Below are positions 24,678-32,062 of a stretch of DNA of 51,416 bases, in pieces (position 1 is the first letter of the stretch; each line of letters starts with the position of its first letter). A program made the position numbers and the translations under genes. The notes beneath the pieces were generated by a model. It was not told the DNA's origin. It saw nothing but the letters and a program-made list of their open reading frames with translations, and made no database searches. Source of the DNA: an uncultured Sphingomonas sp. (GTDB lineage Bacteria > Pseudomonadota > Alphaproteobacteria > Sphingomonadales > Sphingomonadaceae); NCBI GenBank assembly GCA_913774925.1, contig CAJYKB010000006.1, positions 1 to 51,416 on the forward strand. The letters are read 5' to 3'.

Positions 24678-25769
24678 TTACGCAGCGTTGCGCTGTTCGA
24701 GCTGGGTGACCAGCCGCTCGCGCCAGGTGGACGGGGCGCCGGCGACCAGCGAGAGCTGGCGCGAGCGGCGATAATGGAGCTGGGGGTCCGCCTCCCAGGT
24801 GAAGCCGATGCCGCCGTGGGTCTGGATATTCTCCTTCGACGCGAACCAGTAGGCTTCGCTCGCCGCGACACGCGCGGTGGCGGCGGCGAGCGGCAGTTCG
24901 GCCGCCCCCGCGTTCAACGCCCAAGCGCCGTAATAGGCGTTCGACCGCGCGATCTCGTTCTTGACGTAGATGTCGGCCAGCTTGTGCTTGATCGCCTGAT
25001 AGCCAGCGATCGGGCGGCCGAAGGCCTGGCGGTCGAGCGCATAGGCCTTGGCCATCTCGAGAGCGCGGTCGGCGCCGCCGAGCTGTTCGAAGGCGAGCAG
25101 GACCGCGGCGCGGTCGAAGACCTGCTGCATCGCCGACAGGCCGTCCTCGTCGCCGAGCCGTTCGCACTCGTTGTTGGCGAAGGTAACGCGCGCGGCGCTG
25201 CGGGTGGGGTCGAGCGTGGTCAGCACCTCCGATTCGACCGGGCCCTCGACCAGATACAGGCCGTCCTTCGCCAGCACGACCAACAGGTTGGCGATGTTGC
25301 CGTCGGTGACGGGGATCTTGGTCCCGGAGATGCGGTTGTTGGCGACGGTGGTGCGGATGTTGGTCGATGTGACCGGCCCCGGCCCTTCGGCGGTGGCGAA
25401 GGCGCCGATCACCTCGCCGGTCGCGATCTTCGGCAGCCATTTTTCCTTCTGCGCCTCGCTGCCCAGCAGCATCAGCGCCTCGGCGACGAAGTAGACGGAC
25501 GAGGCGAAGGGGATCGGCGCGACCGCGCGGCCCAGTTCCTCCGCCAGCGCGCACAGCTCGACATGGCCGAGGCCGAGACCGCCGTAATTCTCCGGGATCG
25601 CCGCGCCCAGCCAGCCCTGCTCCGCGACGCCGCGCCACAGCGCCTCGTCATAATGGCGCGCCTCGTCGTCGAGGACGCCGCGCACGACCTTCACCGGGCA
25701 TTTGGCGTCGAGGAACTTGCGCGCCTCATCCTTCAGCATCTTCTGATCGTCGGAATAATCGAAGTTCAC
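24678..25769 (-). CDS. Acyl-CoA dehydrogenase, smaller subunit of a likely pair
   Basis: A 363-residue acyl-CoA dehydrogenase-fold protein. N-domain MNFDYSDDQKMLKDEARKFL and WLGAAIPENYGGLGLGHVEL; middle domain with AFATAEGPGPVTSTNI in place of the usual TEPxxGSD motif; C-domain with the FAD-contact motif DRQAFGRPIAGYQAIKHKLA and ending IQTHGGIGFTWEADPQLHYR. Its N- and C-domains look complete but the middle domain is reduced. This pattern, next to a larger partner lacking RQAFG, recalls the alpha2beta2 acyl-CoA dehydrogenases of steroid side-chain degradation in actinobacteria (FadE26/27 type). The reaction class is clear; the substrate is inference. The SDR start-to-end spacing upstream is 10 bases. 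Confidence 0.91.
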   Translation of the reverse strand: MNFDYSDDQKMLKDEARKFLDAKCPVKVVRGVLDDEARHYDEALWRGVAEQGWLGAAIPENYGGLGLGHVELCALAEELGRAVAPIPFASSVYFVAEALMLLGSEAQKEKWLPKIATGEVIGAFATAEGPGPVTSTNIRTTVANNRISGTKIPVTDGNIANLLVVLAKDGLYLVEGPVESEVLTTLDPTRSAARVTFANNECERLGDEDGLSAMQQVFDRAAVLLAFEQLGGADRALEMAKAYALDRQAFGRPIAGYQAIKHKLADIYVKNEIARSNAYYGAWALNAGAAELPLAAATARVAASEAYWFASKENIQTHGGIGFTWEADPQLHYRRSRQLSLVAGAPSTWRERLVTQLEQRNAA

Positions 25770-25779
25770 GGGCGCCTCC

Positions 25780-26568
25780 TCACTTCGGCTGCATGCGGAT
25801 GGCGCCGTCCAGCCGGACGTCCTCGCCGTTGAAGTAGCTGTTGCGGATCATCTCGAGCGCAAGGCGGGCATATTCCTCCGCCATGCCCAGCCGCTTGGGG
25901 AAGGGCACCATCGCCGACAGCGCCGCCTTCACCTGCGGCTTGGCACGGCCCAGCAGCGGCGTGTCGAAGATGCCGGGCAGAATCGTGTTGCAGCGGATCC
26001 CCTCGCTCGACAGGTCGCGCGCGACGACCAAAGTCATGCCGATGACGCCGGCCTTGGCGGAGGCATAGGCGACCTGCCCGACCTGCCCTTCCTCGCCCGC
26101 GACCGACGCGGTGTTGACGATCGCGCCGCGGTCGCCGTCGTCGGTGGGGGGCAGCGTCATCATCCCCGCCGCTGCGCCGACGAGGCAGCGGAACGAGCCG
26201 ACGAGGTTCAGTTCCAGCGTCTTCTGGTAATTCTCGATCGGATAGGGCTTGATCGAGCCATCCTCCTTCGAGCGCGCGACGGTCTTGTTCGGACCGCCGA
26301 AGCCGCCGCCGGCGCAGTTGACCAGCACGCGCTCCTGCCCGTTGGCGGCGCGCGCGGCGGCGAAGCCGGCATCGACCGAGGCCTGGTCCATCACGTCGAC
26401 CTCGCAATAGGTCGCGCCGATCTCCGCGGCGACGGCGGGGCCGATCTCGGCGTTCTTGTCGAACAGCGCCACCTTGCAGCCATGCGCGATCAGCGCCTCC
26501 GCGGTGGCGCGGCCGAGCCCGGAGGCGCCGCCGGTGACGATCGCGGCGATGTCGGGACCGAGTTTCAC
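25780..26568 (-). CDS. SDR family 3-hydroxyacyl-CoA/hydroxysteroid-type dehydrogenase
   Basis: A 262-residue classical short-chain dehydrogenase: cofactor motif AAIVTGGASGLGRATAEALI, Asp after beta-2 (VALFDKNAE, suggesting NAD), LVNCAGGGFGG in place of NNAG, IVNTASVAG with the catalytic Ser, and YASAK for the Tyr/Lys pair. The overall style matches the type 2 3-hydroxyacyl-CoA dehydrogenase (HSD17B10-like) subgroup, often found with acyl-CoA dehydrogenases in beta-oxidation. It is the first gene of the minus-strand operon SDR-acyl-CoA dehydrogenase-acyl-CoA dehydrogenase. A TAAC-N4-GTTA palindrome lies 46 bases upstream of its start. Confidence 0.92.
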   Translation of the reverse strand: MKLGPDIAAIVTGGASGLGRATAEALIAHGCKVALFDKNAEIGPAVAAEIGATYCEVDVMDQASVDAGFAAARAANGQERVLVNCAGGGFGGPNKTVARSKEDGSIKPYPIENYQKTLELNLVGSFRCLVGAAAGMMTLPPTDDGDRGAIVNTASVAGEEGQVGQVAYASAKAGVIGMTLVVARDLSSEGIRCNTILPGIFDTPLLGRAKPQVKAALSAMVPFPKRLGMAEEYARLALEMIRNSYFNGEDVRLDGAIRMQPK

Positions 26569-26613
26569 ATGCCTCTCCTTTGATTCTCGCGGGGTTAGCC
26601 CCGTCGTGTCGGC

Positions 26614-26627
26614 GTAACATCTGTTAT
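26614..26627. promoter_or_regulatory. TAAC-N4-GTTA palindrome upstream of the SDR/acyl-CoA dehydrogenase operon
   Basis: GTAACATCTGTTAT: the core TAACA-TC-TGTTA is a perfect inverted repeat. It lies 46 bases before the SDR start, in a promoter-proximal position. The same form appears at 29977-29990 before the crotonase/SDR operon, so it may be the site of a shared regulator of the TetR type. Which regulator binds it is unknown. Confidence 0.6.
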
Positions 26628-26674
26628 GGAGAAGGCGCGGTCAAGGGGTGTTGGGGTGCTGCCGCCGTGACCGC

Positions 26675-26882
26675 CGTCATCCTCGCGGAGGCGGCGATCC
26701 AGAAACGCTGACGGTCGCGATGGAGCCGGGAGGGTAGCGCATCTGGATCCCCGCCTTCGCGGGAATGACGGATGGTTTGCCTCCCCGTCATGCCGGACTT
26801 GTTCCGGCATCCACGGCGCCGCGCACCGTCAGGCCGATGGATGGGCGGATGGGTGGCCCCCGGAACAAGTCCGGGGTGACGG
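26675..26882. repeat. Two tandem pairs of inverted palindromic repeats
   Basis: Pair A: CGTCATCCTCGCGGAGGCGG at 26675 and an inverted arm ending GCGGGAATGACGG at 26771. Pair B: CCCGTCATGCCGGACTTGTT at 26784 and an inverted arm ending AAGTCCGGGGTGACGG at 26882. Each arm is a hairpin. They fill most of the 318 bases between the SDR start and the stop of the molybdopterin oxidoreductase gene; apart from these repeats and the palindrome at 26614 nothing else was seen in this gap. Confidence 0.8.
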
Positions 26883-26886
26883 CGCG

Positions 26887-29151
26887 TTACGCCACGATCC
26901 GCACGGGCACCGATTTCGCCGCGGGGACGTGGCTTTCCTCCGCATGGTGGGCGAGCGGAATCAACGGATTGCACTCGGGGTAGTAGGCCGCGATGCAGCC
27001 CGGCGGCACGTTGTATTCGACCACGATCAGGTCGCCGACACGCCGATCCTGATTGTCCTCCGCGTCGGTCGCCAGCGTCACCTTCTGGCCCGCGGTCAGC
27101 CCCGACTTCGCGATGTCGTCGCGGTTCATCAGCACCACCTGCCGCGTGCCGTTGATGCCGCGGAAGCGGTCGGAATAGCCGTAGATCGTGGTGTTGAACT
27201 GATCGTTCGACCGCAACGTCAACAGCCGGTAGCGGCCGTCCGCGGCGGCGAAGCCGGTGGCGTTCAGTTCCTGCGGCACCAGAAACTCGGCGCGGCCCGA
27301 CTCGGTGTCGAACTCGCGGCCGGCGGCCTTGTTGCCCTTCCAGAAGCCCTGCGGTTCCTCCGCGAGGCGTTCATTGAAGCGCGCGAAGAAGGCGGGGAAG
27401 ACCTTCGCGATCTCGTCGCGGACCAGCGCATAGTCGCCGACCCACGCGTCCCACGGCACCGCGGGGTTGGGCGGCAGCAGCGCGCCGGCGATGCCCGCGA
27501 CGATCGCGGGTTCGGACAGCAGATGCGGGCTGGCGGGCTCCACCTTGCCGAGCGAGGCGTGGATGACGCTGGTCGAATCCTCGACCGTGACGCGTTGCGG
27601 CCCGGTCGCCTGGATGTCCTGCTCGATCCGACCCAGGCACGGCAGCAGCCAGGTGTCGCCCGCGGCGGGCAACAGGTGGCTGCGGTTGAGCTTGGTCGCG
27701 ATCTGCACCGACAGGTCCATCCGCTGCCAGCCCTCCTCGACCAGCTCCGTCTCCGGCACCGCGCGCGCGAAATTGCCGCCCAGCGAAAGGAACGCCTTGA
27801 CCGTGCCGTCGATGATCCCGCGGCACGCCTCGACCGTATCCAGCCCCTTTTCGGTGGGTGGCGAGAAGCCGTAGACTTCCTTCAGCTTCTCGACCGGCGC
27901 CAGTTCCGTCTTCTCGGTGATGCCGACGGTGCGCTGGCCCTGCACGTTGCTGTGCCCGCGCACCGGGCACGGGCCCGCACCCGGCTTGCCGATGTTGCCG
28001 CGCATCAGCAGCAGGTTGACGAGCATGCGGACGTTGTCGACGCCCTTCACATGCTGGGTCAGCCCCATGCCGTAGATCGCGATCGTCGCTTTCGACCGGG
28101 CATAGGCCGCCGCGGCGTGCTCGATTGCGGCGCGGGTGAGGCCCGATTCATGTTCGATCTCGTCCCAGCCGGTGGCGCGGACCTTCTCGGCGAAGGGCGC
28201 GAAATCGTGGGTGTGGCGCGCGACGAAGTCGTGGTCGACCGCATCGTGATCGAGCAGATATTTGGCGATCCCCATCATCGCGGCGATGTCGCCGCCGGCC
28301 TTCACCTGATGATATTGGGTGGCGATCGGGGTTTCCTTGCCCGTCGCCATCTCGATCGGATTCTGCGGGTCGGTGAACCGCTCCAGCCCGCGTTCGCGCA
28401 AGGGGTTGAAGACGATGATCTGCGCGCCGCGCTTGTGGACGCTGCGCAGCTGGTGAAGCATGCGCGGGCTGTTGGTGGCGACGTTCTGCCCGAAGTGGAG
28501 GATGCAGTCGCACGAATCGAAGTCCTCGATCCTGATCGTGCCCACGGGCACGCCGATCGCCGATTTCAGCCCGACCGAGGTCGATTCGTGGCACATGTTC
28601 GAACTGTCGGGCAGGTTCTGGTTGCCGTAGAGGCGCGCCATCAGCTGCCACATGTACGAGGTTTCCAGGCTGGCGCGGCCCGAGGCGTAGAAGACGACGG
28701 ACTTGGGGTTCAGCGGTTTCAGCCGCGCGGCGATCGCAGCGAATGCCTCTTCCCATGGCGCGACGACATATTTGTCGGTGGCGCGGTCGTATTTCATCGG
28801 ATGGGTGAGCCGCCCTGCTTCCTCCAGCCGATAATCGCTCCAAGTGCGCAGCTCGGTCAGCGTATGACGGCGGAAGAAGTCGGGCGTGACGCGCTGGCTG
28901 GTGATCTCCCACGCGGTCGCCTTCGCGCCATTCTCGCAGAATTCGGCCGGGTGCGGCGGGTTAGGCTTGCCCCAGGCACAGCTGACGCAGGCGAAGCCGC
29001 CGGGCTTGTTCTGGCGTAGCAGCTCGGCGGAGGTGACGGCGACATTGCCTTCTCGCGGGATGATCTCGGCGACCGAACGGAGCGAGCCCCAGCCGCCGGA
29101 GGGGCCGGGATAGGGCGTGAAATCGGGGCGATCGTCGTGTTGGGTGGTCAT
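26887..29151 (-). CDS. YdeP/FdhF-like molybdopterin oxidoreductase
   Basis: A 754-residue protein of the formate dehydrogenase alpha-like family (YdeP type), with a bis-molybdopterin guanine dinucleotide cofactor. The N-terminus holds cysteines suited to an Fe-S cluster (FACVSCAWGKPNPP, C55 and C58; EFCENGAKA, C72). The Mo ligand is probably C187 in SSNMCHESTSVGLKSAIGVP. Further signatures: CILHFGQNVATNSPRML, GNIGKPGAGPCPVRGHSNVQ and the C-terminal RSNDQFNTTIYGYSDRFRG. Length matches E. coli YdeP, which is linked to acid resistance; its natural substrate is not established. The fdhD gene lies 7 bases upstream on the same strand, which fits the need for cofactor sulfuration. Confidence 0.93.
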   Translation of the reverse strand: MTTQHDDRPDFTPYPGPSGGWGSLRSVAEIIPREGNVAVTSAELLRQNKPGGFACVSCAWGKPNPPHPAEFCENGAKATAWEITSQRVTPDFFRRHTLTELRTWSDYRLEEAGRLTHPMKYDRATDKYVVAPWEEAFAAIAARLKPLNPKSVVFYASGRASLETSYMWQLMARLYGNQNLPDSSNMCHESTSVGLKSAIGVPVGTIRIEDFDSCDCILHFGQNVATNSPRMLHQLRSVHKRGAQIIVFNPLRERGLERFTDPQNPIEMATGKETPIATQYHQVKAGGDIAAMMGIAKYLLDHDAVDHDFVARHTHDFAPFAEKVRATGWDEIEHESGLTRAAIEHAAAAYARSKATIAIYGMGLTQHVKGVDNVRMLVNLLLMRGNIGKPGAGPCPVRGHSNVQGQRTVGITEKTELAPVEKLKEVYGFSPPTEKGLDTVEACRGIIDGTVKAFLSLGGNFARAVPETELVEEGWQRMDLSVQIATKLNRSHLLPAAGDTWLLPCLGRIEQDIQATGPQRVTVEDSTSVIHASLGKVEPASPHLLSEPAIVAGIAGALLPPNPAVPWDAWVGDYALVRDEIAKVFPAFFARFNERLAEEPQGFWKGNKAAGREFDTESGRAEFLVPQELNATGFAAADGRYRLLTLRSNDQFNTTIYGYSDRFRGINGTRQVVLMNRDDIAKSGLTAGQKVTLATDAEDNQDRRVGDLIVVEYNVPPGCIAAYYPECNPLIPLAHHAEESHVPAAKSVPVRIVA

Positions 29152-29158
29152 GGCGGTC

Positions 29159-29929
29159 CTAACGAACGGGATCGGAAAACAGCACCGCATCGTCACGCGC
29201 GAGGCTGACGAGGGTGAGCCCCGCCGCCGCGGCGCGCGCGAGCGCGAGGTCGGTGGCGGCGGAGACGGTGGCGAGCAGCGGGCAGCCGCTGAGCGCGGCC
29301 TTCTCCACCAGTTCGTAGGAGCAGCGCGAGGACAGCAGCGCGAAGCCGCCGTCCCACGCAAGCCCCTGCCGCGCCATCGCGCCGATCAGCTTGTCGAAGG
29401 CATTGTGGCGGCCGACATCCTCGCGCGCGAGGCGGATCGTGCCGTCAGCGGCGCACAGCATCGCGGCATGCGCGGCACCGGTGGCGCGGTTGAGCGGCTG
29501 GTGCGCGCGCATCTGGGCGAGCGCGGCGAAGATCGCGTCCGGCGCGACGCTCGCTGCGGTGACGCGGGGAAGCGGGCGGTGGACCGCGTCGAGATTGTCC
29601 ATCCCGCACAGTCCACACGAGCTGTCGGCGGTGCGGCGGCGGATGCGATCGGCGAGCGCGGCGGCGCGCGCGGGCGGAACGGTAAGGCGCGCGATCACGC
29701 CCTGCGCGGTCGGGTGAAAGTCGAGCGCGGCGACCTCCGCCGCATCGTCGACGATGCGTTCGGACAGCGCGAAACCGGTGACGAAATCCTCCACGTCCGT
29801 GGGCGTCGCCATCATCACCGCATAGCCCAGCCCGTTGACCTCGATCGCCACGGCATGTTCCGCGATCACCGCGCGGGGATGCGGCGCGGCGGTGCCGTCG
29901 GCGGCGACGCGGCGGAAGGCGTGATCCAT
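29159..29929 (-). CDS. fdhD: Formate dehydrogenase accessory sulfurtransferase FdhD
   Basis: FdhD transfers sulfur from IscS to the molybdenum cofactor of formate dehydrogenases. The 256-residue product has the key CxxC loop DSSCGLCGMDN (C105, C108), an N-terminal AVAIEVNGLGYAVMMATP strand region, and the cofactor-contact part REDVGRHNAFDKLIG followed by LLSSRCSYELVEKAA. It precedes the YdeP-like gene by seven bases, so the two are an operon and this FdhD probably serves that enzyme. Confidence 0.96.
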   Translation of the reverse strand: MDHAFRRVAADGTAAPHPRAVIAEHAVAIEVNGLGYAVMMATPTDVEDFVTGFALSERIVDDAAEVAALDFHPTAQGVIARLTVPPARAAALADRIRRRTADSSCGLCGMDNLDAVHRPLPRVTAASVAPDAIFAALAQMRAHQPLNRATGAAHAAMLCAADGTIRLAREDVGRHNAFDKLIGAMARQGLAWDGGFALLSSRCSYELVEKAALSGCPLLATVSAATDLALARAAAAGLTLVSLARDDAVLFSDPVR

Positions 29930-29976
29930 TGCCCCCTCCTGCCCTGCCCCGCTCGCGACGCCAAGGCGGTTGCGGG

Positions 29977-29990
29977 ATAACTTTAGTTAT
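29977..29990. promoter_or_regulatory. TAAC-N4-GTTA palindrome upstream of the crotonase/SDR operon
   Basis: ATAACTTTAGTTAT is a perfect inverted repeat (ATAACT-TT-AGTTAT). It lies 33 bases before the crotonase ATG, between it and the divergent fdhD. Same architecture as 26614-26627. Such a position would block or overlap the crotonase promoter. Confidence 0.62.
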
Positions 29991-30023
29991 GCCAGCTTCG
30001 CCGCAACGATACGGGAGAGGATG

Positions 30024-30830
30024 ATGGGCGACTGGCAGGCGCTGACGGTCGAAAGCCGCGGCGAGGTGGATTGGGTGACGATGAACCGCCCCGACCGGCT
30101 CAACGCGCTCGACGACGTGCTGGTGGAGGAGCTGTCGCGCTATTTCGGCGACCTGGCGACCAACCGCGACGTGCGTATCGTCGTGCTCAAGGGCGCGGGG
30201 CGTGCGTTCTGCGCGGGGCTCGACCTGCAGGCCGGCGGCAACCGGCAGGATTGGGACACGATCGACCGGTTGCGCCACCAGCGCTCGATCGCGGAGATCG
30301 TGATGCGGATGCGCTATGCACCGCAGCCGATCGTCAGCCTGGTCCACGGCCCCGCGTGCGGCGGCGGGTTTGCGATGGCGCTGGCGAGCGACATCCGCAT
30401 CGCGGGCGAGAGCGCGCGGATGAACGCGGCCTTCGTGCGGCTGGGGCTGTCGGCGTGCGATATCGGGGTCAGCTATTTCCTGCCGCGGCTTGTCGGCGCG
30501 TCGCTGGCGGCGGAGCTGATGCTGACGGGCGACTTCATCCATGCCGAGCGCGCGCTGGCGTGCGGGCTGGTGAGCCGGGTGGTGCCCGACGACCGGATGG
30601 AGGAGGCCGCAGCGCCGCTGATCGAGCAGATGCTGACGACGTCGCCGCTGGGCCTCAGGCTGACCAAGGAGGCGCTGCGGATGAGCCTCGACGCGCCGAG
30701 CCTCGAATCGGCGATCGCGATGGAGGATCGCAACCAGATCCTGGCGGCGACCAGCCCCGATTTCGGCGAGGGGGTGCGCGCCTTCTTCGAGAAGCGGCGA
30801 CCGGATTACAGCAGGAAGGCCACAGCATGA
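30024..30830 (+). CDS. Crotonase-superfamily protein (enoyl-CoA hydratase/isomerase) with an unusual active site
   Basis: A 268-residue crotonase-fold protein acting on an acyl-CoA. Fold motifs are clear: DWVTMNRPDRLNALDDVLVE, the oxyanion-hole segment GAGRAFCAGLDLQ, and HGPACGGGFAMALASDIRIA. The two Glu residues used by true enoyl-CoA hydratases are missing (Ala at the GGGCE position, Phe at the QPE position). An Asp in LGLSACDIGVSYFLPR aligns with the third acidic residue of dienoyl-CoA isomerases. So hydration is doubtful and isomerase or another reaction is possible. Start: two adjacent ATGs follow GGGAGAGG; the second (30024) has better spacing. The stop overlaps the SDR start (ATGA). 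Confidence 0.9.
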   Translation: MGDWQALTVESRGEVDWVTMNRPDRLNALDDVLVEELSRYFGDLATNRDVRIVVLKGAGRAFCAGLDLQAGGNRQDWDTIDRLRHQRSIAEIVMRMRYAPQPIVSLVHGPACGGGFAMALASDIRIAGESARMNAAFVRLGLSACDIGVSYFLPRLVGASLAAELMLTGDFIHAERALACGLVSRVVPDDRMEEAAAPLIEQMLTTSPLGLRLTKEALRMSLDAPSLESAIAMEDRNQILAATSPDFGEGVRAFFEKRRPDYSRKATA

Positions 30831-31585
30831 GCGGATTGGACGGGCGCGTCGCGCTGGTAACGGGCGGCGGGCGCGGGATCGGGCGTGCGATCGCGCTGCG
30901 GCTCGCGCGCGACGGGGCGGATGTCGCGGTCAACTACCGCCGCGACGCCGAGGCCGCGGCGGAGGTGGTCGCGCAGATCGAGGCGATGGGGCGCCGCGCG
31001 CGCGCCTATGCCGCGTCGGTCGACCGGTTTGAGGAGTGCGAAGCGTTGGTGAGCGCGGTCGAGGCGGACTTCGGTGCGATCGATATCCTGGTCAACAACG
31101 CCGGGATCGCGAGTCGCGGGCAGTCGGTGGCTGATACCGACCCGGGCGAGCTGGAGCGCGTGCTGCGCACCCATGCGATGGCGCCGCATTTCATGGCGAA
31201 GTTGGTGCTGCCGAAGATGCGGACGCGCCCGCGCGGCGACATCGTGATGATCTCCTCCGTGGCCACCCTCTATCACGCGCCGAACGGTGCCCCGTACAAC
31301 ATGGGCAAGGCGGCGATGGACGCGCTGGCGTGGACGCTCGCCAAGGAGGAGCGCAGGCACAACATCCGCACCAATATCGTCGCCCCCGGGCTGACGGTGA
31401 CCGACATGGGCGAGCGGCTGGCCAAGGCGACGCGCGGGGTGGCGGACATCCACGACCTGGCGGCGCAATCGCCGTTCGGGCGCGTCTCGACCCCCGAGGA
31501 CGTGGCCGCGGCGGTCGCCTTCTTCGTCTCGGCGGATGCGGATTACGTCAACGGGCAGCGGGTGTGCCTGCACGGCGGCGGGTAG
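30827..31585 (+). CDS. SDR family oxidoreductase (FabG-like)
   Basis: A 252-residue classical short-chain dehydrogenase/reductase: VALVTGGGRGIGRAIALRLA for the cofactor, VNYRRD after beta-2 (favouring NADP), LVNNAGIAS, Ser in MISSVATLYHAP, and the YNMGK catalytic pair. The C-terminus GQRVCLHGGG is typical. Its start overlaps the crotonase stop (ATGA), so both act in one pathway, probably oxidation or reduction of a 3-oxo/3-hydroxy acyl or alicyclic intermediate. The specific substrate is unknown. Confidence 0.92.
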   Translation: MSGLDGRVALVTGGGRGIGRAIALRLARDGADVAVNYRRDAEAAAEVVAQIEAMGRRARAYAASVDRFEECEALVSAVEADFGAIDILVNNAGIASRGQSVADTDPGELERVLRTHAMAPHFMAKLVLPKMRTRPRGDIVMISSVATLYHAPNGAPYNMGKAAMDALAWTLAKEERRHNIRTNIVAPGLTVTDMGERLAKATRGVADIHDLAAQSPFGRVSTPEDVAAAVAFFVSADADYVNGQRVCLHGGG

Positions 31586-31655
31586 ACTGATCGAGGTTGT
31601 GGCGGGAATGTGGCAAAGGTCCATGATCGTCGGCGTCATGAAGGAGGACTCGATC

Positions 31656-31826
31656 ATGTCCCACGACGACGACGAAGCCGCCTATTTCCGCCGCCGCTCC
31701 GAGGAGGAGCGCGAACGTGCCGTTCAGGCCGCGGGCACGCCGATCCGGCGGCTGCACCTAGATCTGGCGGAGCGCTACACCGCGCGGGTGCGCGAGGTGA
31801 TGGCGCGGGGGACGTTGCGGACGTAG
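31656..31826 (+). CDS. Small charged conserved hypothetical protein
   Basis: A 56-residue protein starting MSHDDDEAAYFRRRSEEERE, followed by a helix with IRRLHLDLAERYTARVREVM. It has a strong AAGGAGG ribosome site eight bases upstream, which decides the start against the longer frame. It looks like the short sphingomonad proteins with a YxRRRxEEE start and an HLDLAERY helix; no function is known to me. It is 70 bases after the SDR gene and may be separately transcribed. Confidence 0.72.
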   Translation: MSHDDDEAAYFRRRSEEERERAVQAAGTPIRRLHLDLAERYTARVREVMARGTLRT

Positions 31827-31834
31827 GCTGGCCT

Positions 31835-32055
31835 CGTCACCCCGGACTTGATCGAGACCTCTGCGAAAGTCGTGGATCGCTCGACAAGCTTGTCGTTCCC
31901 CGGCGGAGGCCGGGGCCCAGTTGGCGTGTCTTTTCCATCGGTTACCATCGTTTCCCAGCTGGACCCCGGCCTGCGCCGGGGAACAAGGAACTGAGTTTCG
32001 CAGAGAGCTCGACTTGATCCGGGGTACGGGACCCCGGCTCAAGCCCGGCGTGACG
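31835..32055. repeat. CGTCACCCCGG-type repeat interrupted by a small element
   Basis: Outer arms CGTCACCCCGGACTTGATC (31835-31853) and, after the insert, CGGGGTACGGGACCCCGGCT onward to GGCGTGACGG (32020-32055) read as one repeat of the family seen at 8594 and 23256 once the insert is removed. The 236 bases between the small ORF and the DUF1989 gene hold only this repeat and the inserted element. Confidence 0.75.
31854..32010. mobile_element. 157-bp MITE-like element with terminal inverted repeats and 9-bp target duplication
   Basis: The left end GAGACCTCTGCGAAAGTC (31854) and the right end, reverse-complemented (GAGCTCTCTGCGAAACTC from 32010), match in 14 of 18 positions. GACTTGATC is present directly on both sides (31845-31853 and 32011-32019), as expected for a 9-bp target-site duplication. 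Removing one duplicate and the element restores a normal CGTCACCCCGG repeat. Inside is a further inverted pair of the TTCCCCGGCG type (31892-31989). It has no coding capacity, so it would need a transposase in trans. A related solo end is at 8557. Confidence 0.7.
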
Positions 32056-32062
32056 GATGATG

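Noticed and set aside
26675..26882. Series of regularly spaced palindromes considered as a CRISPR array
   Set aside because: Only two inverted pairs, with alternating orientation, no constant spacer length and no cas genes nearby.
26887..29151. Selenocysteine in the molybdopterin oxidoreductase
   Set aside because: The frame has no internal TGA and the metal-ligand position carries an ordinary Cys codon (NMCHES).
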